Origin: Clostridium sp. CAG:245 | GTDB lineage: Bacteria > Bacillota > Clostridia > TANB77 > CAG-508 | DNA: 36,677 nt | Reading direction: 5' to 3' | NCBI GenBank assembly: GCA_000435175.1 | Contig: FR880015.1 | Span: 19,683 to 56,359 of the forward strand | In this document: piece by piece, positions 21,691 through 29,458 of the stretch | Layout of the letters: the number at the start of each line of letters is the position of its first letter | Position numbering within the stretch: the first letter of the stretch is position 1 | Made by a program: the position numbers and the translations under genes | Notes under the pieces: generated by a model | Databases searched by the model: none | The model's input: the letters and a program-made list of their open reading frames with translations, nothing else | Told to the model about the DNA's origin: nothing

Positions 21691-23667
21691 ATGAAAACAA
21701 AAGAAATGAAAGGCATTACATTGATTGCATTAGTTATAACAATAGTGGTATTGCTAATTTTAGCAGGAGTATCAATTAATCTATTATTAGGAGATAATGG
21801 CATAATAACAAAAGCAAAAGAAGCACAAGACAGCTATAGTAAGTCTGCTGTAAAAGAAAAAGTTGGTTTTTTATTAAATGAATATGAAATTGATAAAGCA
21901 ACGGGAGAAAATGCTGAATTTGCAAAATTCTTAAGAAAAAATTTACAAGTAGGAGTAGCAGAAAAAGAAGATGGCAGCTATTCATTCATATTAGGAGATT
22001 GGCAAGTTGTAACGAGTGAGAGTAAAATAATAAGTATCGAAAAATTTAAATTAGATATTAATAAGACATACTCTTCAGTTACAGATATGAAAAATGATAC
22101 AAGTTTAGCTGCTGGAAAAATAGTTAAAACAGAGGGATATTATAATAAGGATTTAGGTGGAGGAGCTTATTATGACATAGTAAGTACCACAAGTTTAAGT
22201 GTAGATAATGCCACATGTATTCAATTAGATAATGGACTATATGCTGAATTACATGTAATAAATGATACAGTTTCAGTAAATCAGTTTGGAGCATATGGAG
22301 ATGGAGAGCATGACGATGCAAATGCAATACAATTAGCGCTAAATTCAAAGTATTCAAATATTGTATTTGAGAGTGTGGACTATAGAATAAAATCTTTACT
22401 AAGAATAAAAAATAGCAATACTTTTTTAATTGGGAATAATGCTAAAATTATTTATGGCAATGACTTTGTATGGAGTGATAATTCGTGTGCAATTTATATA
22501 GTGGGTAGTAATACAAGGCATATTAGTAATATAGGAATTTATGGTATAACATTATATGAAGATACTATAGTATCAGAAAGAGAAAATGTAATGGTGCGAA
22601 TAGAATATGCAGAAAATTTAGATTTTTATAATACTAATATTATAGCAACAAATGTAAAAGAAAATAATAGAAAAGTTACTAATATAGATTTAAAGGAATA
22701 CTGGAAAAATATAAATATAATAGGTTGCGAATTGATAAATTTGACAGATGGAAATGTTGGAGGCAATATTTGGATAAGAGCTGGAAAAGAAGGAACTGGA
22801 AATATTAAAATGGAAAAAAATTATATTTCTAAAAGCTGCCATGACGAAACAATTGCTATTTTTGGAAATGGAGAAATAAATAATGTAATAATACAGGAGA
22901 ATGAATTCAAAATTGATGAAACAAATGTAACTGTAAAGTCATCACCGATAATAAATATTGGAGAAAACATGAATAAATTAACTAATGTTAAATTTTTAAA
23001 TAACAATTTAGATATAAAAGCTGGTAGTTTGCTATTTTGGATTTCTAATTCAGAAGATGTAAAGATTAATAACAATAGTATCAATTTTGAAAATATAAGT
23101 GGTAATCCGTATATGCAATATTTTAAAGAGGAAGAATCAGCAAATAATGTTGAAATAGCCAATAATGATATTGCTATAAAAGGTGAAGGAATACTAAGAG
23201 CATATATATTTGATAGTATTGATAATATAGAAAATAACAAAATAAATGTAAAAATTGATTTTTGCTCTATATTTAAGGATTGTAGCTTTATAAAAAATAA
23301 TGAAATCATTATTGATAATGATTTAAATGGAAATGATTATTCAAGAGTATTTGAATATAGAAAAGATTGTCTAAAAGATATCAATGTAATGAATAATAAA
23401 ATTAAAATGAAAAGAACAGTAGATGAAAAAGTAGTTCAATTAAGATTATTTAGTTTTTTTAATACAAAGCTAAATGATAAGATAGTTAGGATAGAAAATA
23501 ATGAAATATCAAGTGAAAATATGCAAAAAGATTCGTTTTACATTTTTTTTCAAGAAATGCAAGATAATACTCCGCAGGTAATATATATGAAAAATAATAA
23601 ATTTGATTTCTTTAATCAAAGGGGAGATTATAAAAATTTAACTGAATATAAAATAATGGAAAACTAA
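21691..23667 (+). CDS. Prepilin-like surface protein with pectate-lyase-type beta-helix
   Basis: A 658-residue protein. Start ATG 21691 after GGAAAGGAAG; the in-frame GTG at 21667 overlaps the switch repeat. Prepilin-type anchor MKTKEMKG then ITLIALVITIVVLLILAGV, with Ala at +5. A linker region (~40-185) leads into a Pectate_lyase_3-like start (VNQFGAYGDGEHDDANAIQ). The rest consists of Asn-rich beta-helix coils (INNNSINFEN, VEIANNDIAIKG, NVMNNKIKMK). The fold suits binding or cleaving polysaccharides; catalytic residues cannot be assigned. It is last in the array and ends at an ordinary terminator, not another switch repeat. Confidence 0.85.
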   Translation: MKTKEMKGITLIALVITIVVLLILAGVSINLLLGDNGIITKAKEAQDSYSKSAVKEKVGFLLNEYEIDKATGENAEFAKFLRKNLQVGVAEKEDGSYSFILGDWQVVTSESKIISIEKFKLDINKTYSSVTDMKNDTSLAAGKIVKTEGYYNKDLGGGAYYDIVSTTSLSVDNATCIQLDNGLYAELHVINDTVSVNQFGAYGDGEHDDANAIQLALNSKYSNIVFESVDYRIKSLLRIKNSNTFLIGNNAKIIYGNDFVWSDNSCAIYIVGSNTRHISNIGIYGITLYEDTIVSERENVMVRIEYAENLDFYNTNIIATNVKENNRKVTNIDLKEYWKNINIIGCELINLTDGNVGGNIWIRAGKEGTGNIKMEKNYISKSCHDETIAIFGNGEINNVIIQENEFKIDETNVTVKSSPIINIGENMNKLTNVKFLNNNLDIKAGSLLFWISNSEDVKINNNSINFENISGNPYMQYFKEEESANNVEIANNDIAIKGEGILRAYIFDSIDNIENNKINVKIDFCSIFKDCSFIKNNEIIIDNDLNGNDYSRVFEYRKDCLKDINVMNNKIKMKRTVDEKVVQLRLFSFFNTKLNDKIVRIENNEISSENMQKDSFYIFFQEMQDNTPQVIYMKNNKFDFFNQRGDYKNLTEYKIMEN

Positions 23668-23706
23668 CATTTGATAAAATTGAAAATATTAATGTTTATA
23701 AAATGG

Positions 23707-23734
23707 GGATAAGCTTGTAAGCTTATCCTTTTCT
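23707..23734 (+). terminator. Terminator after the pilin-like array
   Basis: A 9-bp stem GGATAAGCT / AGCTTATCC with loop TGTA, followed by TTTTCT. Confidence 0.85.
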
Positions 23735-23784
23735 ATTACAAGAATATAGTTAAATGAATAATTGTATAAATTAAAAGAAAAAAA

Positions 23785-23791
23785 TGTCGAA
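23785..23791 (+). promoter_or_regulatory. Candidate Spo0A box upstream of spoIIA
   Basis: TGTCGAA matches the Spo0A-binding heptamer. It lies 40 bp before the -35 of the spoIIA promoter, the usual activator position. A 7-mer can occur by chance; the context raises its likelihood. Confidence 0.5.
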
Positions 23792-23830
23792 AACTTCTTA
23801 TAAATCGATAAAACTAGTCAAATTTTGCTA

Positions 23831-23859
23831 TTGGAAATTTATGGAATATGTAGTATGCT
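23831..23859 (+). promoter_or_regulatory. Candidate promoter of the spoIIA operon
   Basis: TTGGAA (23831-23836), 17-bp spacer, TATGCT (23854-23859). In Bacillus this operon uses SigH; I could not find a well-spaced SigH match here, so the sigma class is open. Confidence 0.5.
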
Positions 23860-23920
23860 TGTATAAAACAAAAAACAGAACACAAAATTAATAATGTGTG
23901 CTAAAAAGGGGGAAAAAATA

Positions 23921-24250
23921 TTGGAATGTATTTATGTGCCAAAGGACAAGCAATTAACATTAAAAATAGCAGAAGAGATTGACGAACACACAACAGAAAA
24001 ATTAAGGAGGAAGATTGACAATGAAATTACGCGATTTTTGCCTAGAAAAGTTATATTTGATTTTAGTAACGTTGCTTTCATGGACAGTGCAGGAATAGGA
24101 ATGTTGCTAGGAAGATACAAGGTTATTAAGATGCTTGGTGGACAGCTAGAACTTATGAATGTGAATAAGCAAGTTGAAAAAGTTTTTGAAATTAGTGGAA
24201 TATTAAAGATTATACCATTAATAAAAAATAATGAAGAAAATGTTGGTTAG
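23921..24250 (+). CDS. spoIIAA: Anti-sigma F factor antagonist SpoIIAA
   Basis: A 109-residue STAS-domain protein. Start chosen at TTG 23921, 8 bases after AAAGGGGG; the ATG at 23894 has no ribosome site. The phosphorylated serine is Ser56 in FMDSAGIGML, equivalent to Ser58 of Bacillus SpoIIAA. Unphosphorylated SpoIIAA binds SpoIIAB and frees SigF in the forespore. It is first of the three-gene spoIIA operon, with the next gene starting 12 bp after its stop. Confidence 0.95.
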   Translation: MECIYVPKDKQLTLKIAEEIDEHTTEKLRRKIDNEITRFLPRKVIFDFSNVAFMDSAGIGMLLGRYKVIKMLGGQLELMNVNKQVEKVFEISGILKIIPLIKNNEENVG

Positions 24251-24262
24251 ATGGAGGCTAAA

Positions 24263-24742
24263 ATGGTAGGAATTTATGATAATGAAATGAAATTGGAGTT
24301 TGTAAGCAAATCTTCTAATGAAGCATTTGCACGTATAACAGTGGCTGCGTTTGCATCACAACTTGACCCAACAATAGAAGAACTAGCAGACATAAAAACG
24401 GCTGTATCTGAAGCTGTAACAAACTCTATAATACATGGGTACGAAAATTCTGAAGGAATTATTAAGGTAGAGTGTAAATTAAAAGATAATTGTGTAGAAA
24501 TACAAATATCAGATTCGGGAAAAGGAATAGAAGATATCGAATTGGCTAAAAAGCCGTTATATACAACAAAGGCTAATTTGGAAAGGTCGGGAATGGGGTT
24601 CACAATAATGGAAAGCTTTATGGACGAGCTAAAAGTTGAATCTATTCCAGATATGGGAACAAAAGTAACTATGAGAAAATACATAATGACTGCTAGAGAA
24701 GAGAAAAGTGAAGTAGAAGATATTGAAAAAGTTAGTAAATAG
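24263..24742 (+). CDS. spoIIAB: Anti-sigma F factor / SpoIIAA kinase SpoIIAB
   Basis: A 159-residue GHKL kinase. Start ATG 24263, 5 bases after GGAGG; the ATG at 24251 would abut the spoIIAA stop and precede that site. ATP-binding motifs: N-box in EAVTNSIIHGYEN, G1 box SDSGKGIED and G2 box LERSGMGFTIM. It holds SigF inactive in the predivisional cell and mother cell and phosphorylates SpoIIAA. Confidence 0.95.
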   Translation: MVGIYDNEMKLEFVSKSSNEAFARITVAAFASQLDPTIEELADIKTAVSEAVTNSIIHGYENSEGIIKVECKLKDNCVEIQISDSGKGIEDIELAKKPLYTTKANLERSGMGFTIMESFMDELKVESIPDMGTKVTMRKYIMTAREEKSEVEDIEKVSK

Positions 24743-24786
24743 TATATAAAAAGAATGTGAACACAAGAATAAAGGAAGGTTTTAGA

Positions 24787-25518
24787 ATGCTGGAAAGTAC
24801 ATATGAAAATATCGTAAAGGCTCAGCAGGGAAACACAGAAGTGCTAGAAAGCCTTGTAAAAAACAATATGGGGCTTGTCTATAACATAGCAAAAAGGTTT
24901 GTAGGAAGAGGATATGAGATAGAAGATTTAAATCAAATTGGAGCAATGGGATTGGTTAAGTCTATAAAGAAATTTGACACAAATTACAATGTTCAGCTAT
25001 CTACATATGCTGTTCCTTTTATAATAGGAGAAATAAAAAGATATATACGAGATGACGGACGAATAAAAGTAAGTAGAAGCATAAAAGAATTGGCTGTAAA
25101 AATAAATCAAATTCAAAAAGAAGCAATGGATAAGAATGGAGAAGAATTAAAGGTAGAGCAAATAGCAGAAATTTTAAATGTACCCAAAGAAGAAATAGCA
25201 TTAGCATTAGATGCAAACTCAGCAAGTGTGGTAACCTCGATTAATGAGCCGGTGTATAATGATAAATCTGGAAAAGAGCTTTGTATAGAAGATACAATTG
25301 CAAGTGATAAAGATGAAGAAAATAAAATTGCAGATAAACTTACAATAAAAAAATTAGTAGAAGAATTAAATAGTCAAGAACAAGAAATTGTAATGCTAAG
25401 ATATTATAAAGGAAAAACACAGACAGAAGTGGCAAAAAAGCTCGGAATAAGCCAAGTTCAAGTATCTAGAATAGAAAAAAGAATATTATATTCTATGAAA
25501 CAAAAATTGGTAATATAA
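24787..25518 (+). CDS. sigF: Forespore sigma factor SigF
   Basis: A 243-residue SigB/F/G-type sigma factor. Start ATG 24787 after AAAGGAAGG. Region 2 contains NQIGAMGLVKSIKKFD and STYAVPFIIGEIKRYIRDD; region 3 KVSRSIKELAVKI; region 4 MLRYYKGKTQTEVAKKLG followed by a DNA-recognition helix. Third gene of spoIIA, which distinguishes it from the related SigG. It drives the first forespore genes; a SigF-like site is seen before the SpoIIQ-like gene downstream. Confidence 0.93.
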   Translation: MLESTYENIVKAQQGNTEVLESLVKNNMGLVYNIAKRFVGRGYEIEDLNQIGAMGLVKSIKKFDTNYNVQLSTYAVPFIIGEIKRYIRDDGRIKVSRSIKELAVKINQIQKEAMDKNGEELKVEQIAEILNVPKEEIALALDANSASVVTSINEPVYNDKSGKELCIEDTIASDKDEENKIADKLTIKKLVEELNSQEQEIVMLRYYKGKTQTEVAKKLGISQVQVSRIEKRILYSMKQKLVI

Positions 25519-25547
25519 ATATTAGTAATTTGAATGGTTGTGAAAAT

Positions 25548-25576
25548 GGTTGCAAAATTATAATTATTTTGCAACC
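25548..25576 (+). terminator. Hairpin after sigF
   Basis: A perfect 11-bp stem GGTTGCAAAAT / ATTTTGCAACC with a 7-base loop. No T-tract follows, so its termination strength is uncertain; it separates spoIIA from spoIID. Confidence 0.5.
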
Positions 25577-25611
25577 AAGTTTGTGCCTATAAGAGAGGAA
25601 TTCAATCAATT

Positions 25612-26673
25612 ATGAGAAAATTGATATTAATTATAATGCTGATTATATTGGCTACATTTACAATACCAATTATATTTACAATTCGTTTTGGGGATGGAGA
25701 AAAAAACGTAAAAGAAACTGGAGGAACAGTAGAAAATATAGGAAACAATGAATTGGATGAAGAAAAAAAAGAAAATTTCGCCCCAAATGGGGCGTCCCTA
25801 ATGGACGAAAATTATGAGTATAAGAGGTATGGTACAGTGAAGGTTTTGCATACCAAAGATAATAGTATAGAAGAAATGAAAATGGATGAGTACTTATTAG
25901 GAGTTGTTTCTGCTGAGATGCCGGCCGATTTTGAAGAAGAAGCGTTAAAGGCGCAAGCGGTTGTTGCAAGGACATATACAGTGTACAAAATTGAACATAA
26001 CCAAAGTAAACATGGAGGAGCGGACATTTGCGATAACTCTGCGTGTTGCCAGGCATGGATATCTAAAGATGATAGGATGGCTAGATGGGATGAAGATAAA
26101 AGAGAAAGTAATTGGGAGAAGATAGAAAAAGCTGTGAGTTCAACTGCTGGAAAAGTTGTTACTTATAATGGAGAGGTAATAGACGCATTTTTTCATTCTA
26201 ATAGCGGTGGAAAGACGGAAGAGGTGTCTAATGTTTGGGGTGGTAGTGACCTACCATATTTACAAAGCGTGGAGACATCTGGAGAAGATGCTTACAGTCA
26301 ATATCAATCAGAAGCTATATTTACAAAAGAAAAATTTGAAAAAAAGATAAAGGATAAATATCCGGAGTTTACAATAGATTATAATGATGAAAATTGCATA
26401 AAAGTGATAGAATACACACAAGGCGACAGAGTTAAAACAATAAAAATTGGCAACTTGGAACTATCTGGGGTTGAAGTTAGAAGTTTATTAGCACTAAGGT
26501 CTGCAAATTTTACAACGCAAATAAGTGAAAATGAAATAAAATTCACTGTAAAAGGTTATGGGCATGGTGTTGGAATGAGCCAAACTGGTGCAGATAGCAT
26601 GGCAAAACAAGGAAGCAATTATGAAGCAATTATAAAGCATTATTATACAGGAGTGGAAATTACAAATTTGTAA
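25612..26673 (+). CDS. spoIID: Stage II sporulation protein D with in-frame repeat insertion
   Basis: A 353-residue lytic transglycosylase with an N-terminal membrane anchor (~3-22). The SpoIID domain starts near residue 75 (KVLHTKDN) and includes MKMDEYLLGVVSAEMPADF, ALKAQAVVARTYTVY, FFHSNSGGKTEEVSNVWGG and the C-terminal VKGYGHGVGMSQTGADSMA. The Glu of AEMPA is the expected catalytic acid. In the mother cell it acts with SpoIIM/SpoIIP to degrade septal peptidoglycan for engulfment. Residues ~55-67, in the linker before the domain, are encoded by a dispersed palindromic repeat. No clear SigE promoter was identified. Confidence 0.93.
   Translation: MRKLILIIMLIILATFTIPIIFTIRFGDGEKNVKETGGTVENIGNNELDEEKKENFAPNGASLMDENYEYKRYGTVKVLHTKDNSIEEMKMDEYLLGVVSAEMPADFEEEALKAQAVVARTYTVYKIEHNQSKHGGADICDNSACCQAWISKDDRMARWDEDKRESNWEKIEKAVSSTAGKVVTYNGEVIDAFFHSNSGGKTEEVSNVWGGSDLPYLQSVETSGEDAYSQYQSEAIFTKEKFEKKIKDKYPEFTIDYNDENCIKVIEYTQGDRVKTIKIGNLELSGVEVRSLLALRSANFTTQISENEIKFTVKGYGHGVGMSQTGADSMAKQGSNYEAIIKHYYTGVEITNL
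25776..25810. repeat. 35-bp palindromic repeat, copy 2, inside spoIID
   Basis: Begins TTTCGCCCC and ends GGACGAAA with the core GGGGCGTCCCTA. It is nearly identical to copy 1 at 11989-12022. It is read in frame as FAPNGASLMDE in the flexible linker between anchor and domain. Confidence 0.8.
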
Positions 26674-26814
26674 AGAAATTAGATTATAGCTATGAAATGA
26701 TATTGTCAAAGGATTGAAAATTATAGCAAGAATTATAGTAAATAAGAAGTCTGCAAAGTATGAGCAAACTAATTTGAAAAGCAATTTACTTTTATATAGT
26801 AGTTACTAAAAAAT

Positions 26815-26843
26815 GTATATATCTTGAAAATTTGGGAAAACTT
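26815..26843 (+). promoter_or_regulatory. Candidate SigF-dependent promoter of the SpoIIQ-like gene
   Basis: GTATA (26815-26819) fits the SigF -35 GYWTA. GGGAAAACTT (26834-26843) fits 9 of 10 positions of GGNNANAHTR. The gap is 14 bp, slightly shorter than the 15-16 expected from Bacillus. Confidence 0.45.
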
Positions 26844-26871
26844 ATATTAATAAAAAATAAGGAGGAACCAA

Positions 26872-27741
26872 ATGGATAGAAGAGGAAGAAGAGATGCAGA
26901 TTCTAGAAAAAGTGTAAGTTTTTTAACATGGGGAGGTATAATTTTAATTGCAGTAGTTGCATTTATTGTAGCGTACGTGTTGTACAGTAATAACTTATCA
27001 ACACAAGCAAAAAACATAAACAATACACAAAAAATATCATCTACAGATAATAATAGAATGAATATGATAGAAAACACAGAAGCGGCAAGCAGTTCTATTG
27101 GTAAAAGCGTAAATGAACTTGAAAATACAACAAAAAGTACTACAAATACAGAAAATACAAATAAAATGGCAGTAAATACAAGCAAAAATGAAGAAAATAA
27201 AAATTTAAATAATAAGAATGAAAATAATAAAAATGAAAAAGAAGAAAAGCCAGATGCAACAAAAAATAACAATGTAAAAGAAAATACAGCAACCGAAAAT
27301 GTAACAAATGTTGAACAAGTTGAGAAAACAAAAGACCCAACTTTTGTAAATCCAGTAGATGGTGAAAAAATTAAAGATTATTCAAGTGACAACTTAGTAT
27401 ATTCAGTAACTTTAGATGAATGGACTACTCATTTAGGAATTGACTATAAATCAGAAAAGACAGATATAGTAAAAGCCTCAGCAGACGGAAAAATTAAATC
27501 AATAAAAAATGATCCAAGATATGGACTAACGGTTGTAATAGAACATACAAATGGATTTGAGAGTGTTTATTCAAATTTGTTAACAGCAGAATTTATAACT
27601 GTTGGAGAAGAAGTAAAACAGGGGCAAACCATTGCAACAGTTGGAAATACTGCAAGATTTGAAATAGCAGATGAAACACACCTTCACTTCGAAATAAAAC
27701 AAAACGGAGAAAATGTAGACCCTAATATATATTTAAAATAA
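26872..27741 (+). CDS. spoIIQ: SpoIIQ-like forespore M23/LytM protein
   Basis: A 289-residue protein with one N-terminal membrane helix (~17-40), a low-complexity Asn/Lys/Glu/Thr linker (~45-150) and a LytM domain (~155-288). Both zinc motifs are present: HLGIDYK and HLHFEIKQ. Bacillus SpoIIQ lacks zinc ligands whereas clostridial SpoIIQ keeps them, so this copy may be enzymatically active. It would partner SpoIIIAH across the intermembrane space during engulfment. The spoIID neighbour and SigF-like site support the call; a generic M23 peptidase is the alternative. Start preceded by AAGGAGG. Confidence 0.82.
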   Translation: MDRRGRRDADSRKSVSFLTWGGIILIAVVAFIVAYVLYSNNLSTQAKNINNTQKISSTDNNRMNMIENTEAASSSIGKSVNELENTTKSTTNTENTNKMAVNTSKNEENKNLNNKNENNKNEKEEKPDATKNNNVKENTATENVTNVEQVEKTKDPTFVNPVDGEKIKDYSSDNLVYSVTLDEWTTHLGIDYKSEKTDIVKASADGKIKSIKNDPRYGLTVVIEHTNGFESVYSNLLTAEFITVGEEVKQGQTIATVGNTARFEIADETHLHFEIKQNGENVDPNIYLK

Positions 27742-27772
27742 TAAAAAACAAATCATTTACAAATATGTAATG

Positions 27773-27803
27773 CACACAAAAACTTAAACTTTGTGTTTGC
27801 TTT
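27773..27803 (+). terminator. Weak terminator after the SpoIIQ-like gene
   Basis: Stem ACACAAA / TTTGTGT (27774-27796) followed by TTGCTTT. A second hairpin AATGGTTT / AAAACCATT lies at 27814-27840; either could end the transcript. Confidence 0.45.
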
Positions 27804-27879
27804 AGTATTGGTAAATGGTTTATTTTTATATAAAACCATTATTATGTAACAAGTATTATAAAATTGCTAAATTTTTCTA

Positions 27880-27908
27880 TTGAAAAAACAAAAATGTTAC
27901 TATATAAT
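27880..27908 (+). promoter_or_regulatory. SigA-type promoter of the MFS gene
   Basis: TTGAAA (27880-27885), 17-bp spacer, TATAAT (27903-27908), about 60 bp before the start codon. Confidence 0.75.
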
Positions 27909-27966
27909 TATAAAATGAAGAGATATATAGTAAATAGAAAAAATATTAACCGTAAAAGGAGTAACG

Positions 27967-29268
27967 ATGGAATCAAAAGAAAAAGAACAAATAAACGCAA
28001 GAAAGAAAAATATGCGAATTTATTCTGTACATAGAATGCTAACATTCGATTTACTATTTTACTATGCAATAAAGTTTTTATTTTTAACACAAGTAAAAGG
28101 TTTTACTGCAAGTGATATAGTGGTAGTGAGTGCATTCTTGGGCTTATTTAAGGTGTTATTTCAAATACCAATAACAGTTGTAATCGATAAAATAGGAAAT
28201 AGAAGAAGTTTGATTATAGCAGATTTATTTCAAGCAACATCTGTTACAGTAATAATGTTATCAAATTCTTTGCCAGTGTTAATTATTGGTAACTTGTTTG
28301 GAGCGATAGCAGTTGCAATGAAAGACGTGGCAGAACCGGGGCTTTTAAATTCATCAATACCTGATGTAAAAGAAAAGAGCCAAATATATTCTAAAATTGA
28401 TGGAAAATCTGTTGGAAACTTTTATTACATTTCTGCTTTTTCAGCAATAGTGTCGGGATTTTTATTTGATATAAATGGTTATATACCAATGACAATATGT
28501 GTAATAATATTGTTAATATCAGCATTACTTGCGACTGGTTTTACAGAACTTATACCAGTACATAAACAAGAAGACATTAAAAAATATTATAAAACATATT
28601 TTAGAGATTTAAAATTAGCATTTTCATTCATATTTAATTCGAGTAGATTAAAAGCATTAATGCTATTTTCGGGAGTAATGTATGGAATTATAATGGTTAT
28701 GAATACATACGAAATGGGACTTCTAGATGAAATGGGATTATCAGCATCTATAACAGGAATTATATATGCTATAATGCAAATAGTTGCTGGAATATCATCA
28801 AAACATCATGAAAAAATACATCAAAAATATAAAAATAAAACATTATCAATTGTTGGAGTTTCATATACGCTTGCATGTTTAATGGCAGGAATTATTGCTG
28901 TTACAGGATTACCATATTGGCTAATTATAGGAATAATTGTAGCAACATATGCAGTACGTTATTTATCAACAGGTTTTTATTATGTGTTAATAAAAAAATA
29001 TATAACGAATTTCACAAATGGAGAGGTTGCAAACAAAGTATACTCTGCACACAGTTTCGTAATAGGACTTGGAAACCTAATAATATGTGCATTTGGAGCT
29101 GTTATTTCATCAAACTTTAGTGTAAAACATTCAATGATAATATTTGGAATAGTATTTTTTACAATTATGATTTTAATATTAAATTATATGAGAACAAGAG
29201 TTGGACTTGATCCAAATTCTTATAGAAAAAAAGATATAAATTACAAGGAATACATAGGATTAAAATAG
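27967..29268 (+). CDS. MFS transporter
   Basis: A 433-residue membrane protein with ~12 hydrophobic helices. The MFS loop 2-3 motif is recognisable as VIDKIGNRRSLIIADLF. The short N-terminus is cytoplasmic and basic. The middle loop (PVHKQEDIKKYYKTYFRD) separates the two halves. The substrate cannot be told; drug or metabolite export is common in this group. Monocistronic, with AAAGGAG before the ATG and an independent promoter for rny downstream. Confidence 0.85.
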   Translation: MESKEKEQINARKKNMRIYSVHRMLTFDLLFYYAIKFLFLTQVKGFTASDIVVVSAFLGLFKVLFQIPITVVIDKIGNRRSLIIADLFQATSVTVIMLSNSLPVLIIGNLFGAIAVAMKDVAEPGLLNSSIPDVKEKSQIYSKIDGKSVGNFYYISAFSAIVSGFLFDINGYIPMTICVIILLISALLATGFTELIPVHKQEDIKKYYKTYFRDLKLAFSFIFNSSRLKALMLFSGVMYGIIMVMNTYEMGLLDEMGLSASITGIIYAIMQIVAGISSKHHEKIHQKYKNKTLSIVGVSYTLACLMAGIIAVTGLPYWLIIGIIVATYAVRYLSTGFYYVLIKKYITNFTNGEVANKVYSAHSFVIGLGNLIICAFGAVISSNFSVKHSMIIFGIVFFTIMILILNYMRTRVGLDPNSYRKKDINYKEYIGLK

Positions 29269-29301
29269 GAGTTGGTATAATTATACTTTTGAAAAAAACA
29301 C

Positions 29302-29330
29302 TTGACAGCCAGCCATAATACATATAAAAT
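29302..29330 (+). promoter_or_regulatory. SigA-type promoter of rny
   Basis: TTGACA (29302-29307), 17-bp spacer, TAAAAT (29325-29330). Leader of ~120 nt. Confidence 0.82.
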
Positions 29331-29458
29331 AGTATATGTAAAGTATAGCTAATATAAAAAATTATAGATAGATAATTAAATAAAATTTATATATTTAGAG
29401 AGAGTATTAGATATATATTTATGCACATTGAAAATTTAATAGAAAGAGGTGTTAGATT

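Noticed and set aside
27813..27840. Hairpin before the MFS gene as a riboswitch
   Set aside because: It is a simple AT-rich stem upstream of the predicted promoter, so it is not part of the MFS leader.
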